Origin: an uncultured Myxococcales bacterium
GTDB lineage: Bacteria > Myxococcota_A > UBA9042 > DTJE01
Direction of reading: 5' to 3'
NCBI GenBank assembly: GCA_937975765.1
Contig: CALJUR010000069.1
Coordinates: 1-64,000 of the forward strand
DNA length: 64,000 nt
Of the stretch, positions 48,970 to 57,059 are shown piece by piece. Within the stretch, counting starts at the first letter, position 1. The number at the start of each line of letters is the position of its first letter. A program made the position numbers and the translations under genes. Under the pieces are notes generated by a model. The model did not search any database. It worked only from the letters and a program-made list of their open reading frames with translations, and was not told the DNA's origin.

Positions 48970-50229
48970 TCAGGCGGTGGCGGGCTTGACCCAGCCGCGG
49001 ACGGTGCCGTCGGGCATGGTGGTGGTGCCCTCGGCGCGCTCGCGCATCACGACCTTGCGGAACAGGCGGGCCATCTTCGTCTGGCGGCCGTCGGTGCCGT
49101 AGAACTTGTCCCACGCGTAGTGGTACAGGTCCTGGAGCCGGTTCGGGGTCATGTGCTTGGGCTGGAAGACCACCTTGCCGGTCGTGTAGTCGATCCAGTT
49201 GTTGTGCAGGATGCGCCCCTCGGCCTCGACCTGCTCGCGGTAGGGGGTATGCAGGAAGGGAGTCATGACCGTGAACTCGGCCATGTCCAGGTCCATCTCC
49301 AGGCAGAAGTCCACCAGCCGCAGCACGTCGTCCTCGGTCTGGTCGTCGGCGCCCAGGATGATGGTGCCCTCGATGCCGATGCCGTGGTCCTTGTACATCC
49401 GGATGCGCTTGCGGATCCCTTCCGATGGCGCCGTGATGGCCTGGTACACGTACCAGGCGCCTGCGTCGTAGGCGGCCGACAGGACCTCGTCATCCCCCTC
49501 GATGGGGTGGCTGATCCACTTGCGCTTCAAGGGCTTCAGCGCGCGGAACAGTTCCAGTTCCCATTCCTTGCTTTGGGCCAGGCTGTTGTCGACGAAGAAG
49601 AGGCGGCCGTTGTCGATGCCGGCGACCTCCTGCACGACCGTCTCGACCGGGCGCGGGCGGAACCGGCGGCCGCCCAGGTACGCCACGCTGCACGGCGGGC
49701 AGTTGAACCGGCAGCCGCGCGACGCGTGGACCAGGTCCACCATCCGCACGCCCCGGTACGTATACAGGTCGTAATCCAGGATGTCGCGCCGCGCCGGGCC
49801 CACGCTCTCGATGGGCGGCAGCATCGCCATGCGGTCGTAGACCTTCTTCAGCGACTTCGCCTTCAGGTCGGCCATCACCTCGTCGAAGTGGCCCTCCACC
49901 TCGCCAAGGAAGACCGAGTCGCACGCGGCCGCCATCTCCTCCTTGTGGATCGCGATCGCGATGCCGCCGGCGATGACGGGGATGCCGCGCGCGCGATAGG
50001 CGGCGGCGATCTCCTTGGCACGGGGGGTGGCGCACGTCAGCATCACCGACAGCGCGACGATGTCCGGCTTGTCCTCCAGGTCCAGTTCGACGCGGTTCTC
50101 GTCGTGGAACGTCAGGTGCACGTCCTTCGGGACGTTGGCCGCGAAGTTGACAGGACCGTGCGGGGGCAGGTGGAACTCGGTCTGCTCGGGCAGCTTGGGC
50201 CACTTGGGATAGATCAGCTTCATCCACAT
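48970..50229 (-). CDS. B12-binding-type radical SAM protein
   Basis: A 419-residue enzyme. Residues about 1-150 look like the Rossmann-type cobalamin-binding domain of B12 radical SAM proteins (PDIVALSVMLTCATPRAKEIAAA, GIPVIAGGIAIAIHKEE). The radical SAM core follows with SRGCRFNCPPC (CxxxCxxC) and GTIILGADDQTEDDV. It is the last gene of the KS/ACP cluster, 4 nt after the KS-like gene. It may methylate or rearrange the pathway product. ATG 50229 has GGAG upstream; the classical DxHxxG B12 motif is absent, so it may bind cobalamin without it or not at all. Confidence 0.85.
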   Translation of the reverse strand: MWMKLIYPKWPKLPEQTEFHLPPHGPVNFAANVPKDVHLTFHDENRVELDLEDKPDIVALSVMLTCATPRAKEIAAAYRARGIPVIAGGIAIAIHKEEMAAACDSVFLGEVEGHFDEVMADLKAKSLKKVYDRMAMLPPIESVGPARRDILDYDLYTYRGVRMVDLVHASRGCRFNCPPCSVAYLGGRRFRPRPVETVVQEVAGIDNGRLFFVDNSLAQSKEWELELFRALKPLKRKWISHPIEGDDEVLSAAYDAGAWYVYQAITAPSEGIRKRIRMYKDHGIGIEGTIILGADDQTEDDVLRLVDFCLEMDLDMAEFTVMTPFLHTPYREQVEAEGRILHNNWIDYTTGKVVFQPKHMTPNRLQDLYHYAWDKFYGTDGRQTKMARLFRKVVMRERAEGTTTMPDGTVRGWVKPATA

Positions 50230-50233
50230 GGGG

Positions 50234-51241
50234 CTACTCCCTGGCGGCGTCCGGGTGCCGCCGGGCCACGACGGCGGCGACGCCGATGCGGCAACGGGTG
50301 ACGTGAACGAACAGGCCCGGGGCGGTGCCGTCGGCGAAGCGGCCGGCGATGCCCAGGGCGGCCGCGGTCGCGAAGGCGCCGCAGCGTGGGAGGTACGGCG
50401 CCAGAGTGGCGCCGGGAATCCGGGTGGCCAGCGCGGACTGGTCGCAGGGACCGATCCGCAGGCCGGGCAGGATCGTAACCGGTTCGCCGGGGAGGCGGTG
50501 CCGGGCGACCTCGGAGGCGATGCGATCCCAGGCGATACCGGCATCGTCCACGGGGGGGGCGTCCGGCGTCACGGCCGCGTTCGCGGGGGGATCGATCACG
50601 GCCCCCTCGCGGACCTGGAACGACGCCAGGACCTCGCCCAGCGCGCGTTCCCCGTCGCGGGCGACCAGCAGCCACGCCGACCCCTCGCCCAGCACGACGT
50701 CCGGGGGGAGGTCGATCCTCAGGTACACGCCTTCGCGGTCCGGCAGGCACTCGTCCACGCCGCCCACCAGCGCGAAGTCCACCTCGCCGGCGGCCAGGGC
50801 CAGGTCCGCCGCCATCAGGGCGCCCTCGAAGGACACCTCCTCCTGCGAGACGACCAGGTTCGGGCCGGTGGCGCCGGTGACGCGCGCCGCATAGAACGTC
50901 GCGGAATTGCTGACCGAGTTGGCGAAGTGCACGGGCGAGGGCGGGCCCTGCGAAACGCCCATCGCCGAGCACACGACCTGCCCGGCGACCAGTGCCTCCT
51001 CGGCCGCGTTGCCGACGCCGGAGCCCAGGTAGATGCCCGTGCGGGCCCCGGGGACCTCGATGCCGGACTCCTTCAGGCACGCGGCGGCGCCCACCAGCGT
51101 CAGCCGGGCGTGGCGTCCCACGCGGCGCGGCCGCTGGGCGACGTACTGCGCCTCCAGGGCGACCAGGTCGGGGGCGAAGCGGTCGCCGCCCGCGGTGGCA
51201 GGGGGATCGGGCCACAGCGTCCATGCCGCCAGGACCTTCAT
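50234..51241 (-). CDS. Ketosynthase-like protein lacking the active-site Cys (chain-length-factor-like)
   Basis: A 335-residue member of the beta-ketoacyl synthase fold, about 65 residues shorter than active KS enzymes. Where KS have the catalytic Cys, it has VVSQEEVSFEGAL with Gln near 133, as in the chain length factor (KS-beta) of type II polyketide synthases. The His-rich motifs of the active KS are not visible. It overlaps the active KS by ATGA, so the two are made together and probably form a heterodimer that sets chain length. Confidence 0.82.
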   Translation of the reverse strand: MKVLAAWTLWPDPPATAGGDRFAPDLVALEAQYVAQRPRRVGRHARLTLVGAAACLKESGIEVPGARTGIYLGSGVGNAAEEALVAGQVVCSAMGVSQGPPSPVHFANSVSNSATFYAARVTGATGPNLVVSQEEVSFEGALMAADLALAAGEVDFALVGGVDECLPDREGVYLRIDLPPDVVLGEGSAWLLVARDGERALGEVLASFQVREGAVIDPPANAAVTPDAPPVDDAGIAWDRIASEVARHRLPGEPVTILPGLRIGPCDQSALATRIPGATLAPYLPRCGAFATAAALGIAGRFADGTAPGLFVHVTRCRIGVAAVVARRHPDAARE

Positions 51242-52428
51242 CGCGCCCCCTCCCGGCCGGGAACCCGGGCCAGCATCGACACGCTGTTGCCGCCGAAGCC
51301 GAAGGTGTTCAGCATCACCACGCCCCCCGCGAACGGGGCATGTTCCCGCAGCGGGGTCACCCCGACGTCGGGGTCGATCGTCTCGAACCCCGCGCAGGCC
51401 GGCACGAAGCCCGCCTGAAGGCATCCCAGGAAGGCCGTGACCTCGACCGCGCCGGCTGCGCCCATCGTGTGCCCCACGTACCGCTTGATCGACGCGAACG
51501 GCGGGATGGCGTCGCCGAACATCCGCAGCAGGGCGTGTCCCTCCGCCGCGTCGTTGTCGGGGGTGCCGGTGCCGTGCGCCTTGATCGCGACGATCTCCGA
51601 CGGGTCCACGCCCGATTGCGCGCACGCGGCGCGCATCACGGCCTCGGCGCCGCTGCCGTCCGGGGACGAGGCCGTCATGTGGAACGGGTCGCACCGCGAC
51701 GCGCCGCCCAGGAGAACGGGATGTGCCCCGTCGTCCTCGCCGGGCGCGACGGGTTCGAGGATCAGGGCGCCCGCCGCCTCGCCGACCTGGATGCCCTTGC
51801 GGCCCGCGTCGAAGGGCCGGCATCCCTGCGGGTCCAGCAGCATCAGCGACTCGAATCCGTGGATCAACGTGGTCGTCAGGATGTCGGTGCCCACGACGAT
51901 CGCCCGCGGCACGCGACCCGTGCGCAGCAGGTGCAGCGCGGTCAGGATCGCGTTGGACGACGAGGTGCACGCCGAGCAGGACGTCAGGACGGGGCCCTGC
52001 ACGCCCAGGCGGGCTGCCAGTTCCGTCGCGACCCGCCCGGCCGCCGGCTCGGTGGTGACGCAGTGGACGGCGCCCTGTTCCTTCACGATGCGCCGGAACC
52101 GCACCTCCGACCGGTCCGAGTGGCCCGTGATCGAGCCGACCAGCAGGGCCGCCTGGCGCAGCCGCGGGTCTCCCGGGGCCATCCCCGCCTCGTCCATCGC
52201 CTGCCGCAGCGCCTCGCCGGCCATCTGGTCGTTCCGCGGGACGTCCGGATCGAAGTCCAGTTCCGCCACCTGCGACACGGGGACGCGTCCCGCCAGCGGC
52301 GTCTGCACCGACGTGATCGGGTGCAGGCCGATGCGGCCCTCACGGATCCGGGAGGCGACGGTCGCGCGACCCTTGCCCAGCGCGCAGACAACGCCGGAGG
52401 CGACGATGCGAACGGGGGTCGGCGTCAT
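51238..52428 (-). CDS. Beta-ketoacyl synthase (KAS II/KS-alpha type)
   Basis: A 396-residue condensing enzyme with the complete triad: Cys154 (SCSACTSSS), His285 (IKAHGTGTPDND) and His320 (YVGHTMGAAGAVE). A conserved FGFGGNS lies at the C-terminus. It condenses acyl-ACP with malonyl-ACP. Overlap with the ACP gene upstream and CLF-like gene downstream (both ATGA) shows a tightly coupled elongation module. The product is not predictable; fatty-acid-like or polyketide-like chains are both possible. Confidence 0.93.
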   Translation of the reverse strand: MTPTPVRIVASGVVCALGKGRATVASRIREGRIGLHPITSVQTPLAGRVPVSQVAELDFDPDVPRNDQMAGEALRQAMDEAGMAPGDPRLRQAALLVGSITGHSDRSEVRFRRIVKEQGAVHCVTTEPAAGRVATELAARLGVQGPVLTSCSACTSSSNAILTALHLLRTGRVPRAIVVGTDILTTTLIHGFESLMLLDPQGCRPFDAGRKGIQVGEAAGALILEPVAPGEDDGAHPVLLGGASRCDPFHMTASSPDGSGAEAVMRAACAQSGVDPSEIVAIKAHGTGTPDNDAAEGHALLRMFGDAIPPFASIKRYVGHTMGAAGAVEVTAFLGCLQAGFVPACAGFETIDPDVGVTPLREHAPFAGGVVMLNTFGFGGNSVSMLARVPGREGAR

Positions 52429-52691
52429 TGGGCCGCCTTCTCCTGCCGGATGAAGTCCGCCAGGATCCGCAGCGACTGCAGCACCCGGATGCTGGTGTTC
52501 TGGTTGTCGATGCGCACGCCGTACTGCCGCTGGACCGCGGTCACGATCTCCAGCGCGTCCAGGCTGTCCAGCCCCAGCGGGGACTCCGGCCCGATCAGCG
52601 GGTCGTCGTCGGTCACGGTCGCCATCCGCGCGTCGTCCAGGTCGCACGCCTTCTGTACCAGCGCGCGCAGTTCCTTCTCCAGGCCCTCCAC
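52425..52691 (-). CDS. Acyl carrier protein
   Basis: An 88-residue carrier with phosphopantetheine Ser43 in LGLDSLDALEIV and an acidic helix II. GTG 52691 is chosen because GGAGG lies 5 nt before it; the GTG at 52697 overlaps that RBS. It is the first gene of the KS-alpha/CLF/radical SAM block and probably carries its growing chain. Confidence 0.92.
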   Translation of the reverse strand: MEGLEKELRALVQKACDLDDARMATVTDDDPLIGPESPLGLDSLDALEIVTAVQRQYGVRIDNQNTSIRVLQSLRILADFIRQEKAAQ

Positions 52692-52742
52692 AAGCACCTC
52701 CGTCGGCGGCCCCCCGGGTGCCGCCGCTTCGCCACGATCACG

Positions 52743-52765
52743 CCCGCACGCGAGTTCCGTGCGGG
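52743..52765 (-). terminator. Perfect hairpin between the ABC-2 permease and ACP genes
   Basis: CCCGCACG (52743-52750) and CGTGCGGG (52758-52765) form a perfect 8-bp stem with a 7-nt loop in the 78-bp gap of an otherwise overlapping operon. It could attenuate transcription or protect the upstream mRNA, setting different levels for exporter and synthase. Confidence 0.5.
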
Positions 52766-52769
52766 GAAT

Positions 52770-54104
52770 TCAACCCCGTCGCCGCTGGAAGGTCAACGCC
52801 ACGACCATCCCGGCGGCCGCGAACGCCATCAACCGGGCGATCCACGGCAGGACCGACGCCAGGTCCCCGCCCCGCAGGAACAGCCCCAGGAACGCCTCCT
52901 GCGCCCAGCCCAGGGGCGACACGACCGCCAGGGCCCGCATCGCCTCCGGCATCGTGAAGCGCGGGATCATCACGCCCCCCAGGGCGCCCAGGATCACCAC
53001 CGCCGACGCGCCGAACACCGAGGCCTGTTCCGGCGTGCCGGCCACCATGCCCACCGCCATCCCGAAGCCGACGGCCGCGGCGGCCGTGACCAGCCCGACG
53101 ACGAACGCCTGTGCAAGGACCGGGCCGGGGTGGAAGGCCGGCGTGCCGAAGGCCGGCAGCACGAACGTCCCGATCGCCAGCATCAGGGCGAACTGCGCCA
53201 GGCACACCCCCAGGAACAGCAGCGACTTGCCCATCAGCGACGCCGCGGGCGCGCCCGGGATGACCCGCAGCCGCGTGGCCGTCCCCTCGCGACGCTCGCG
53301 GATCAGCCCGCCGGCCAGCGGGATCACGATCAGGAACATCGCGAAGATTGTCCAGGCCGGCACGTTCTGCTGGACCGAGTCCGGCACGTCGGCCCAGCCC
53401 CGGTCGGTGGCGGCGGCGGCGTCCAGCGCCAGCAGCGTCGCGGGCCCGTCGGCCATCGGCGCGGCGGCGAGTCCCTTCGACAGGAACTCCGGCAGCGCGG
53501 CGCCCGGGCGGCCCGCGGCCTTCGCCAGCATCCCCTTCGCGAACGCCTCGACCACCAGGCGCATCTCGACGCCGCGCACGACGCCCATCGACACGTTCCG
53601 GATCAGTTTGACGTAGGGCTCGGTCAGCACCGGGTCCAGCCACACCGACAGGCGCGACGCGGGGGCGGCCTCGGTCGCGGGCGGCACGCCGGAGGATGCG
53701 ACCGCCAGCAGCCCTTCCGCCAGCCGGTTCGCCTTGTCCCGCGCGGCCGCGGACGCCCCCTCGGGCAGAACCAGCGCCGCCTGGAACATCCCCCGCGCCA
53801 CCGCGGCCTTCGCCTCGGCCTCGGTCGGCACGCGGCCCTCGATCCCCGTTTCCACCGTGAAGACGCCTGCCGCCAGCAGGCCTTCCTTCAGCGCCGCGCC
53901 CAGTTCGCCGCCGTCCCGGTCGATCAGCAGCAGGCTGGCATTCGGTGCGGAAACGAACCGCATCGTGCGCTCCTGCACGACCGTCACGACCAGCACCAGC
54001 GCCGCCGGCATCGCGAACAGGACGATCAGCCCGCCGCGGTCCCGCAGCAGGGTGCGCCCCTCCTTGCGCAGGCTGGCCCCGACCTGGCGCGCGAACCTAG
54101 TCAC
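52770..54104 (-). CDS. ABC-2 type transporter permease
   Basis: A 444-residue membrane protein. TM1 (about 24-44) is followed by a large extracytoplasmic domain (about 50-235), then five TM helices with an ABC-2 signature around LIRERREGTATRLRVIPGAPAASLMGKSL. It resembles YhhJ/NodJ-like exporters. GTG start with GGGAGGG upstream, overlapping the ATPase gene by 8 bp. It would export the KS/ACP product with the 54097-54840 ATPase. Confidence 0.88.
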   Translation of the reverse strand: MTRFARQVGASLRKEGRTLLRDRGGLIVLFAMPAALVLVVTVVQERTMRFVSAPNASLLLIDRDGGELGAALKEGLLAAGVFTVETGIEGRVPTEAEAKAAVARGMFQAALVLPEGASAAARDKANRLAEGLLAVASSGVPPATEAAPASRLSVWLDPVLTEPYVKLIRNVSMGVVRGVEMRLVVEAFAKGMLAKAAGRPGAALPEFLSKGLAAAPMADGPATLLALDAAAATDRGWADVPDSVQQNVPAWTIFAMFLIVIPLAGGLIRERREGTATRLRVIPGAPAASLMGKSLLFLGVCLAQFALMLAIGTFVLPAFGTPAFHPGPVLAQAFVVGLVTAAAAVGFGMAVGMVAGTPEQASVFGASAVVILGALGGVMIPRFTMPEAMRALAVVSPLGWAQEAFLGLFLRGGDLASVLPWIARLMAFAAAGMVVALTFQRRRG

Positions 54105-54840
54105 GCAGTTCCCTCCCGGTCAGGTGCAGGAACACGTCCTCCAGGCTGCCGCATCCTTCCGTCCTCGCGATCAGGTCCGAGGGCGCACCCTCCGCCAGCA
54201 CGCGGCCGTGGTCGATGATCGCGACCCGCCCGCACAGGCGCTGGGCCTCCTCGAGGTAGTGCGTCGTGTAGACCATCGTGACGCCGGTGCGCGCCAGGAC
54301 CTCCAGGGTCGCCACGATCGTGGCCCGGCTTTGCGCGTCCACGCCCACGGTGGGCTCGTCCAGGAACAGCAGCGTGGGCCCGTGCACCAGTCCCGCGGCC
54401 AGGTTCGCGCGCCGCTTCATGCCGCCCGACAGCGTGTCCACGATGCGGTCCGCGGCGTCCGACAACGCGACGCGATCCAGCGTGTCCGCGATGCGCCGAT
54501 CCAGGTCCGCCCCGCCCAGCCCGTACAGCCGCCCGAAGTACAGCAGGTTCTCGCGCACCGTCAGCGTCGGGAACAGGGCGATGTCCTGCGGCACCAGCCC
54601 GATCCGACGCCGCACGTCGGCCCCGGCCTTCGCCAGGTCCGCGCCGAACACCCGCACCGATCCTTCCGACGCCGCCCGCAGCCCCGTGAAGATCGAGATG
54701 GCCGTCGTCTTGCCCGCGCCGTTCGGCCCCAGCAGCCCGAAGAACTCCCCCTCCTGGATCGCCAGGTCCAGCCCGCGCAGGGCCGGATCCGCGGCGCCCG
54801 GATAGGTCTTCTTCAGCCCGTGGGATTCGAGGGCGGTCAT
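54097..54840 (-). CDS. ABC-2 exporter ATP-binding protein
   Basis: A 247-residue ATPase with Walker A (GPNGAGKTT), signature LSGGMKRRANLAAG, Walker B (LLFLDEPTVGVD) and switch His (TTHYLEEAQ). It is of the CcmA/NodI/drug-export subfamily. The start overlaps the BtrH-like stop (ATGA) and the stop overlaps the permease start. Confidence 0.93.
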   Translation of the reverse strand: MTALESHGLKKTYPGAADPALRGLDLAIQEGEFFGLLGPNGAGKTTAISIFTGLRAASEGSVRVFGADLAKAGADVRRRIGLVPQDIALFPTLTVRENLLYFGRLYGLGGADLDRRIADTLDRVALSDAADRIVDTLSGGMKRRANLAAGLVHGPTLLFLDEPTVGVDAQSRATIVATLEVLARTGVTMVYTTHYLEEAQRLCGRVAIIDHGRVLAEGAPSDLIARTEGCGSLEDVFLHLTGRELRD

Positions 54841-55856
54841 GCGGCTCCCCGGCGCAGCAGCGCCTGGACGTCCCGGAAGATCGCCTGCTCGCGGTCCGCG
54901 CACTCGCGCAGCAGTTCCGCCAGCCGGTCGTACGGCCGTTCCACCACCTTGCGGCCCTTGCAGGTCCGGGACGCCAGCAGCGCGAACTCCCGCCACGTGT
55001 CGCCCACCGCGGTCAGCCGGCGCGACGCGTCGCTCAGCCCGTCGATGCCCAGGATGCCGGCCGCCTCGCCCAGGAAGGCGCCGTACATGAACCGGAATCC
55101 CGCGCCGCCGGTGCCGATCTCCTCCAGCAGCAGGACCAGGTGGCCGACGTTCAGCGCCGCCATCTCGGGGCCCAGCCTCCTTGGCCAGCCCTGGACCACC
55201 TTCGCCAGCCGCCGGATGCCGCGCACGCCGATCAGCGGGAACGGGATCTTCAGCATGTTGAAGCAGGCGTCCTTCAGGCCGGCGCGCACCGGCCCTCGCA
55301 GGTCCGTCTGGCGCGGCACGACCGCCGGGTAGTAGAGGCGTCCGTTCGGGGCCATGTCGCCGCGGGCGTACCGGGCGCGCTGCAGGTCGGCGCGGCTGCA
55401 CCGCACCGGTTCCGCCAGCACGGGGTCGGACAGCAGGTACTCGTCGCCCTCGCGCCCGTACACGATCACGTTGTGCGCGTTGAAGTGGAACCGGAAGGCG
55501 CCCGGCAGGTAGGGCAGCCAGTACACGCCGGTCTGCACCGCGGTCGGGATGCCCGCGTCCAGCGACCGGTCCAGCGCGTCCATCGCCTTCGCGGGGTCCT
55601 TGAACGTGACGTCGTGCCACTTCACGCCCAGGCGGCGGCCCACGTTCTTCAGGATCGCCCCCGGCTGGGCCCTGAACGTCACCAGAGGGAACTTCTTGTC
55701 CGTCACCTTGATGAACGGCAGGTAGGCGAAGAAGTACCCGGAGCCGACGCCGAACACCTGCGGCTCGTTGACCTGAAGGCCCTGGTGCTGCAGCAGCGCG
55801 GCGATCGTCGCCGTCTCGCAGTGGGCGCCCTGGACGTGTCGGAAGGGGATCTGCAT
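54837..55856 (-). CDS. BtrH-like N-terminal domain protein (papain-fold acyltransferase/peptidase-like)
   Basis: A 339-residue protein opening with HVQGAHCETATIAALLQHQG, in which Cys13-Glu and a later His (FHFNAHNVIVYG) and Asp (LLSDPVL) resemble the C39/BtrH N-terminal catalytic layout. BtrH transfers an acyl side chain from an ACP to butirosin, so the presence of an ACP in this operon is meaningful. The C-terminal half (about 165-339) is helical and matches what I recall as DUF4872. It may transfer the acyl product to an amine. GAGGA is the RBS. Confidence 0.8.
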   Translation of the reverse strand: MQIPFRHVQGAHCETATIAALLQHQGLQVNEPQVFGVGSGYFFAYLPFIKVTDKKFPLVTFRAQPGAILKNVGRRLGVKWHDVTFKDPAKAMDALDRSLDAGIPTAVQTGVYWLPYLPGAFRFHFNAHNVIVYGREGDEYLLSDPVLAEPVRCSRADLQRARYARGDMAPNGRLYYPAVVPRQTDLRGPVRAGLKDACFNMLKIPFPLIGVRGIRRLAKVVQGWPRRLGPEMAALNVGHLVLLLEEIGTGGAGFRFMYGAFLGEAAGILGIDGLSDASRRLTAVGDTWREFALLASRTCKGRKVVERPYDRLAELLRECADREQAIFRDVQALLRRGAA

Positions 55857-55862
55857 GGGTCC

Positions 55863-56303
55863 TCAGCCGCCGGTCCCGGGGGACGGCGGGTCAACGGGGG
55901 GCGGCTCCGGCGGGATCGAGGCCAGTTCCTGCACGGTCAGCCGCAGCGCCCCGGCATACTTCTGCAGCATCGCCGGCTTCAGCGCGGCGAACACCCCGGG
56001 CCGGAAGTGGCGGCGCACGCGCCAGGTCCACATCCCGACCTCCCGGGCCAGCATCTGCGGGTTCAGCAGGTTCGCGACCATGTGGTAGTAGAGCGGGCTC
56101 TTAAGTCCCTGGTGCACCTGCCGCCAGGCCTCGGCCGCGTCCCGGTGGATGACCTGCCAGGCCACCTCGTGCACCAGGCTGCTGTCCTCGAAGCCGTCGT
56201 CGCGGACCCCCTCGACCCGCCCGTCCGCGTTGGGCTTGTAGGTGACGATCCGGCTCCACCGCTCGGGCGTTCCGGCACGGGTGACGCGATCCTCGGACGC
56301 CAT
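55863..56303 (-). CDS. Unknown protein, first gene of the KS/ACP/export cluster
   Basis: A 146-residue soluble protein, not recognised. It is helix-rich with Trp/His clusters (SSLVHEVAWQVIHRDAAEAW, MLAREVGMWTWRVRRHF) and a Pro-rich tail (PPEPPPVDPPSPG). No signal peptide or TM helix. It has GGGGGGAACG before the ATG, and its stop is 6 nt before the BtrH-like start, so it belongs to the cluster and is probably directly involved. Confidence 0.7.
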   Translation of the reverse strand: MASEDRVTRAGTPERWSRIVTYKPNADGRVEGVRDDGFEDSSLVHEVAWQVIHRDAAEAWRQVHQGLKSPLYYHMVANLLNPQMLAREVGMWTWRVRRHFRPGVFAALKPAMLQKYAGALRLTVQELASIPPEPPPVDPPSPGTGG

Positions 56304-56367
56304 CGTTCCCCCCGGGGTCGTGAACCGGCCGCCTTCGAACCGGAAAACGGCCGGAATGCGACCGCAG

Positions 56368-56396
56368 ACGGTACAGGAGAGCGGCCGATCCGTCAA
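56368..56396 (-). promoter_or_regulatory. Promoter of the KS/ACP/ABC cluster
   Basis: On the minus strand TTGACG (56396-56391) and TACCGT (56373-56368) are separated by 17 bp, 65 bp before the 56303 start. No other comparable site is seen within the minus-strand cluster, which would then be one transcript of about 7.4 kb. Confidence 0.6.
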
Positions 56397-56475
56397 GGTG
56401 GGCGCGGGGTTCTGGACCGTTGTCGGGCCGGTCCGCCCGCGGTACCTTTGGGACGGTCGCATCCGGAGGTTTGCC

Positions 56476-56964
56476 GTGAAGTCCCGCGCCATCCGGCTGG
56501 AGGAGATCGTCGAGGCCCCGGCCCGGGAAGTCTGGGCCGCCTGGACCACCGTGGAAGGCCTGAGGACCTTCCTGGCGCCCGACGCACGCATCGAGGTCCG
56601 GCCGGGCGGGCGGTGGGAGATCCTGTTCGAGGCGGCCCCCGAGGGTTCCCGGGGCAGCGAGGGCTGCAAGGTGCTGGAGGTCGCGAAAGGGCGCGTGCTG
56701 GTCTTCGAGTGGAACTTCCCGCCCTGGATGCCCGCGATCCGCGACCAGAGGACCCGCGTCACGGTGGAGGTCCACGCCCTGTCCGACGACCAGACCCTGG
56801 TGGCCCTGGAGCAGGCGGGATGGAGGGACGGCAAGGATTGGGACGCGGGATTCGACTACTTCGCCGGGGCATGGTCGATGGTGCTGGCCCGCCTGGAGCG
56901 GTCCTTCCGGGTCGGGCCCATCGACTGGTCGAACCCCTGGCGCCCGCCGTCCGACGCCTGCTGA
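56476..56964 (+). CDS. SRPBCC/AHSA1-family protein
   Basis: A 162-residue protein with the SRPBCC pattern: IVEAPAREVWAAWTTVEGLRTFLAPDARIEVRPGGRWEI at the start (beta-strand, V-shaped helices, hairpin) and a long C-terminal helix. Members bind hydrophobic ligands or act in stress response. GTG 56476 has GGAGGT 5 nt upstream. It is divergent from the KS cluster; no functional link is shown. Confidence 0.88.
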   Translation: MKSRAIRLEEIVEAPAREVWAAWTTVEGLRTFLAPDARIEVRPGGRWEILFEAAPEGSRGSEGCKVLEVAKGRVLVFEWNFPPWMPAIRDQRTRVTVEVHALSDDQTLVALEQAGWRDGKDWDAGFDYFAGAWSMVLARLERSFRVGPIDWSNPWRPPSDAC

Positions 56965-57023
56965 CGTCCCCCGGGTGCCCCCGGCGGCCGGGCAGGGACG
57001 ATTTCGCGCGGCCGGGCGACGGT

Positions 57024-57032
57024 TGGTACAAT
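57024..57032 (+). promoter_or_regulatory. Extended -10 promoter before the 57060 lipoprotein
   Basis: TGGTACAAT joins an extended -10 TGn with TACAAT at 57027-57032, 28 bp before the start codon. No -35 match is seen. Confidence 0.45.
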
Positions 57033-57059
57033 CCCCCCGTTCCCCCAGGGAGAGGCTTC

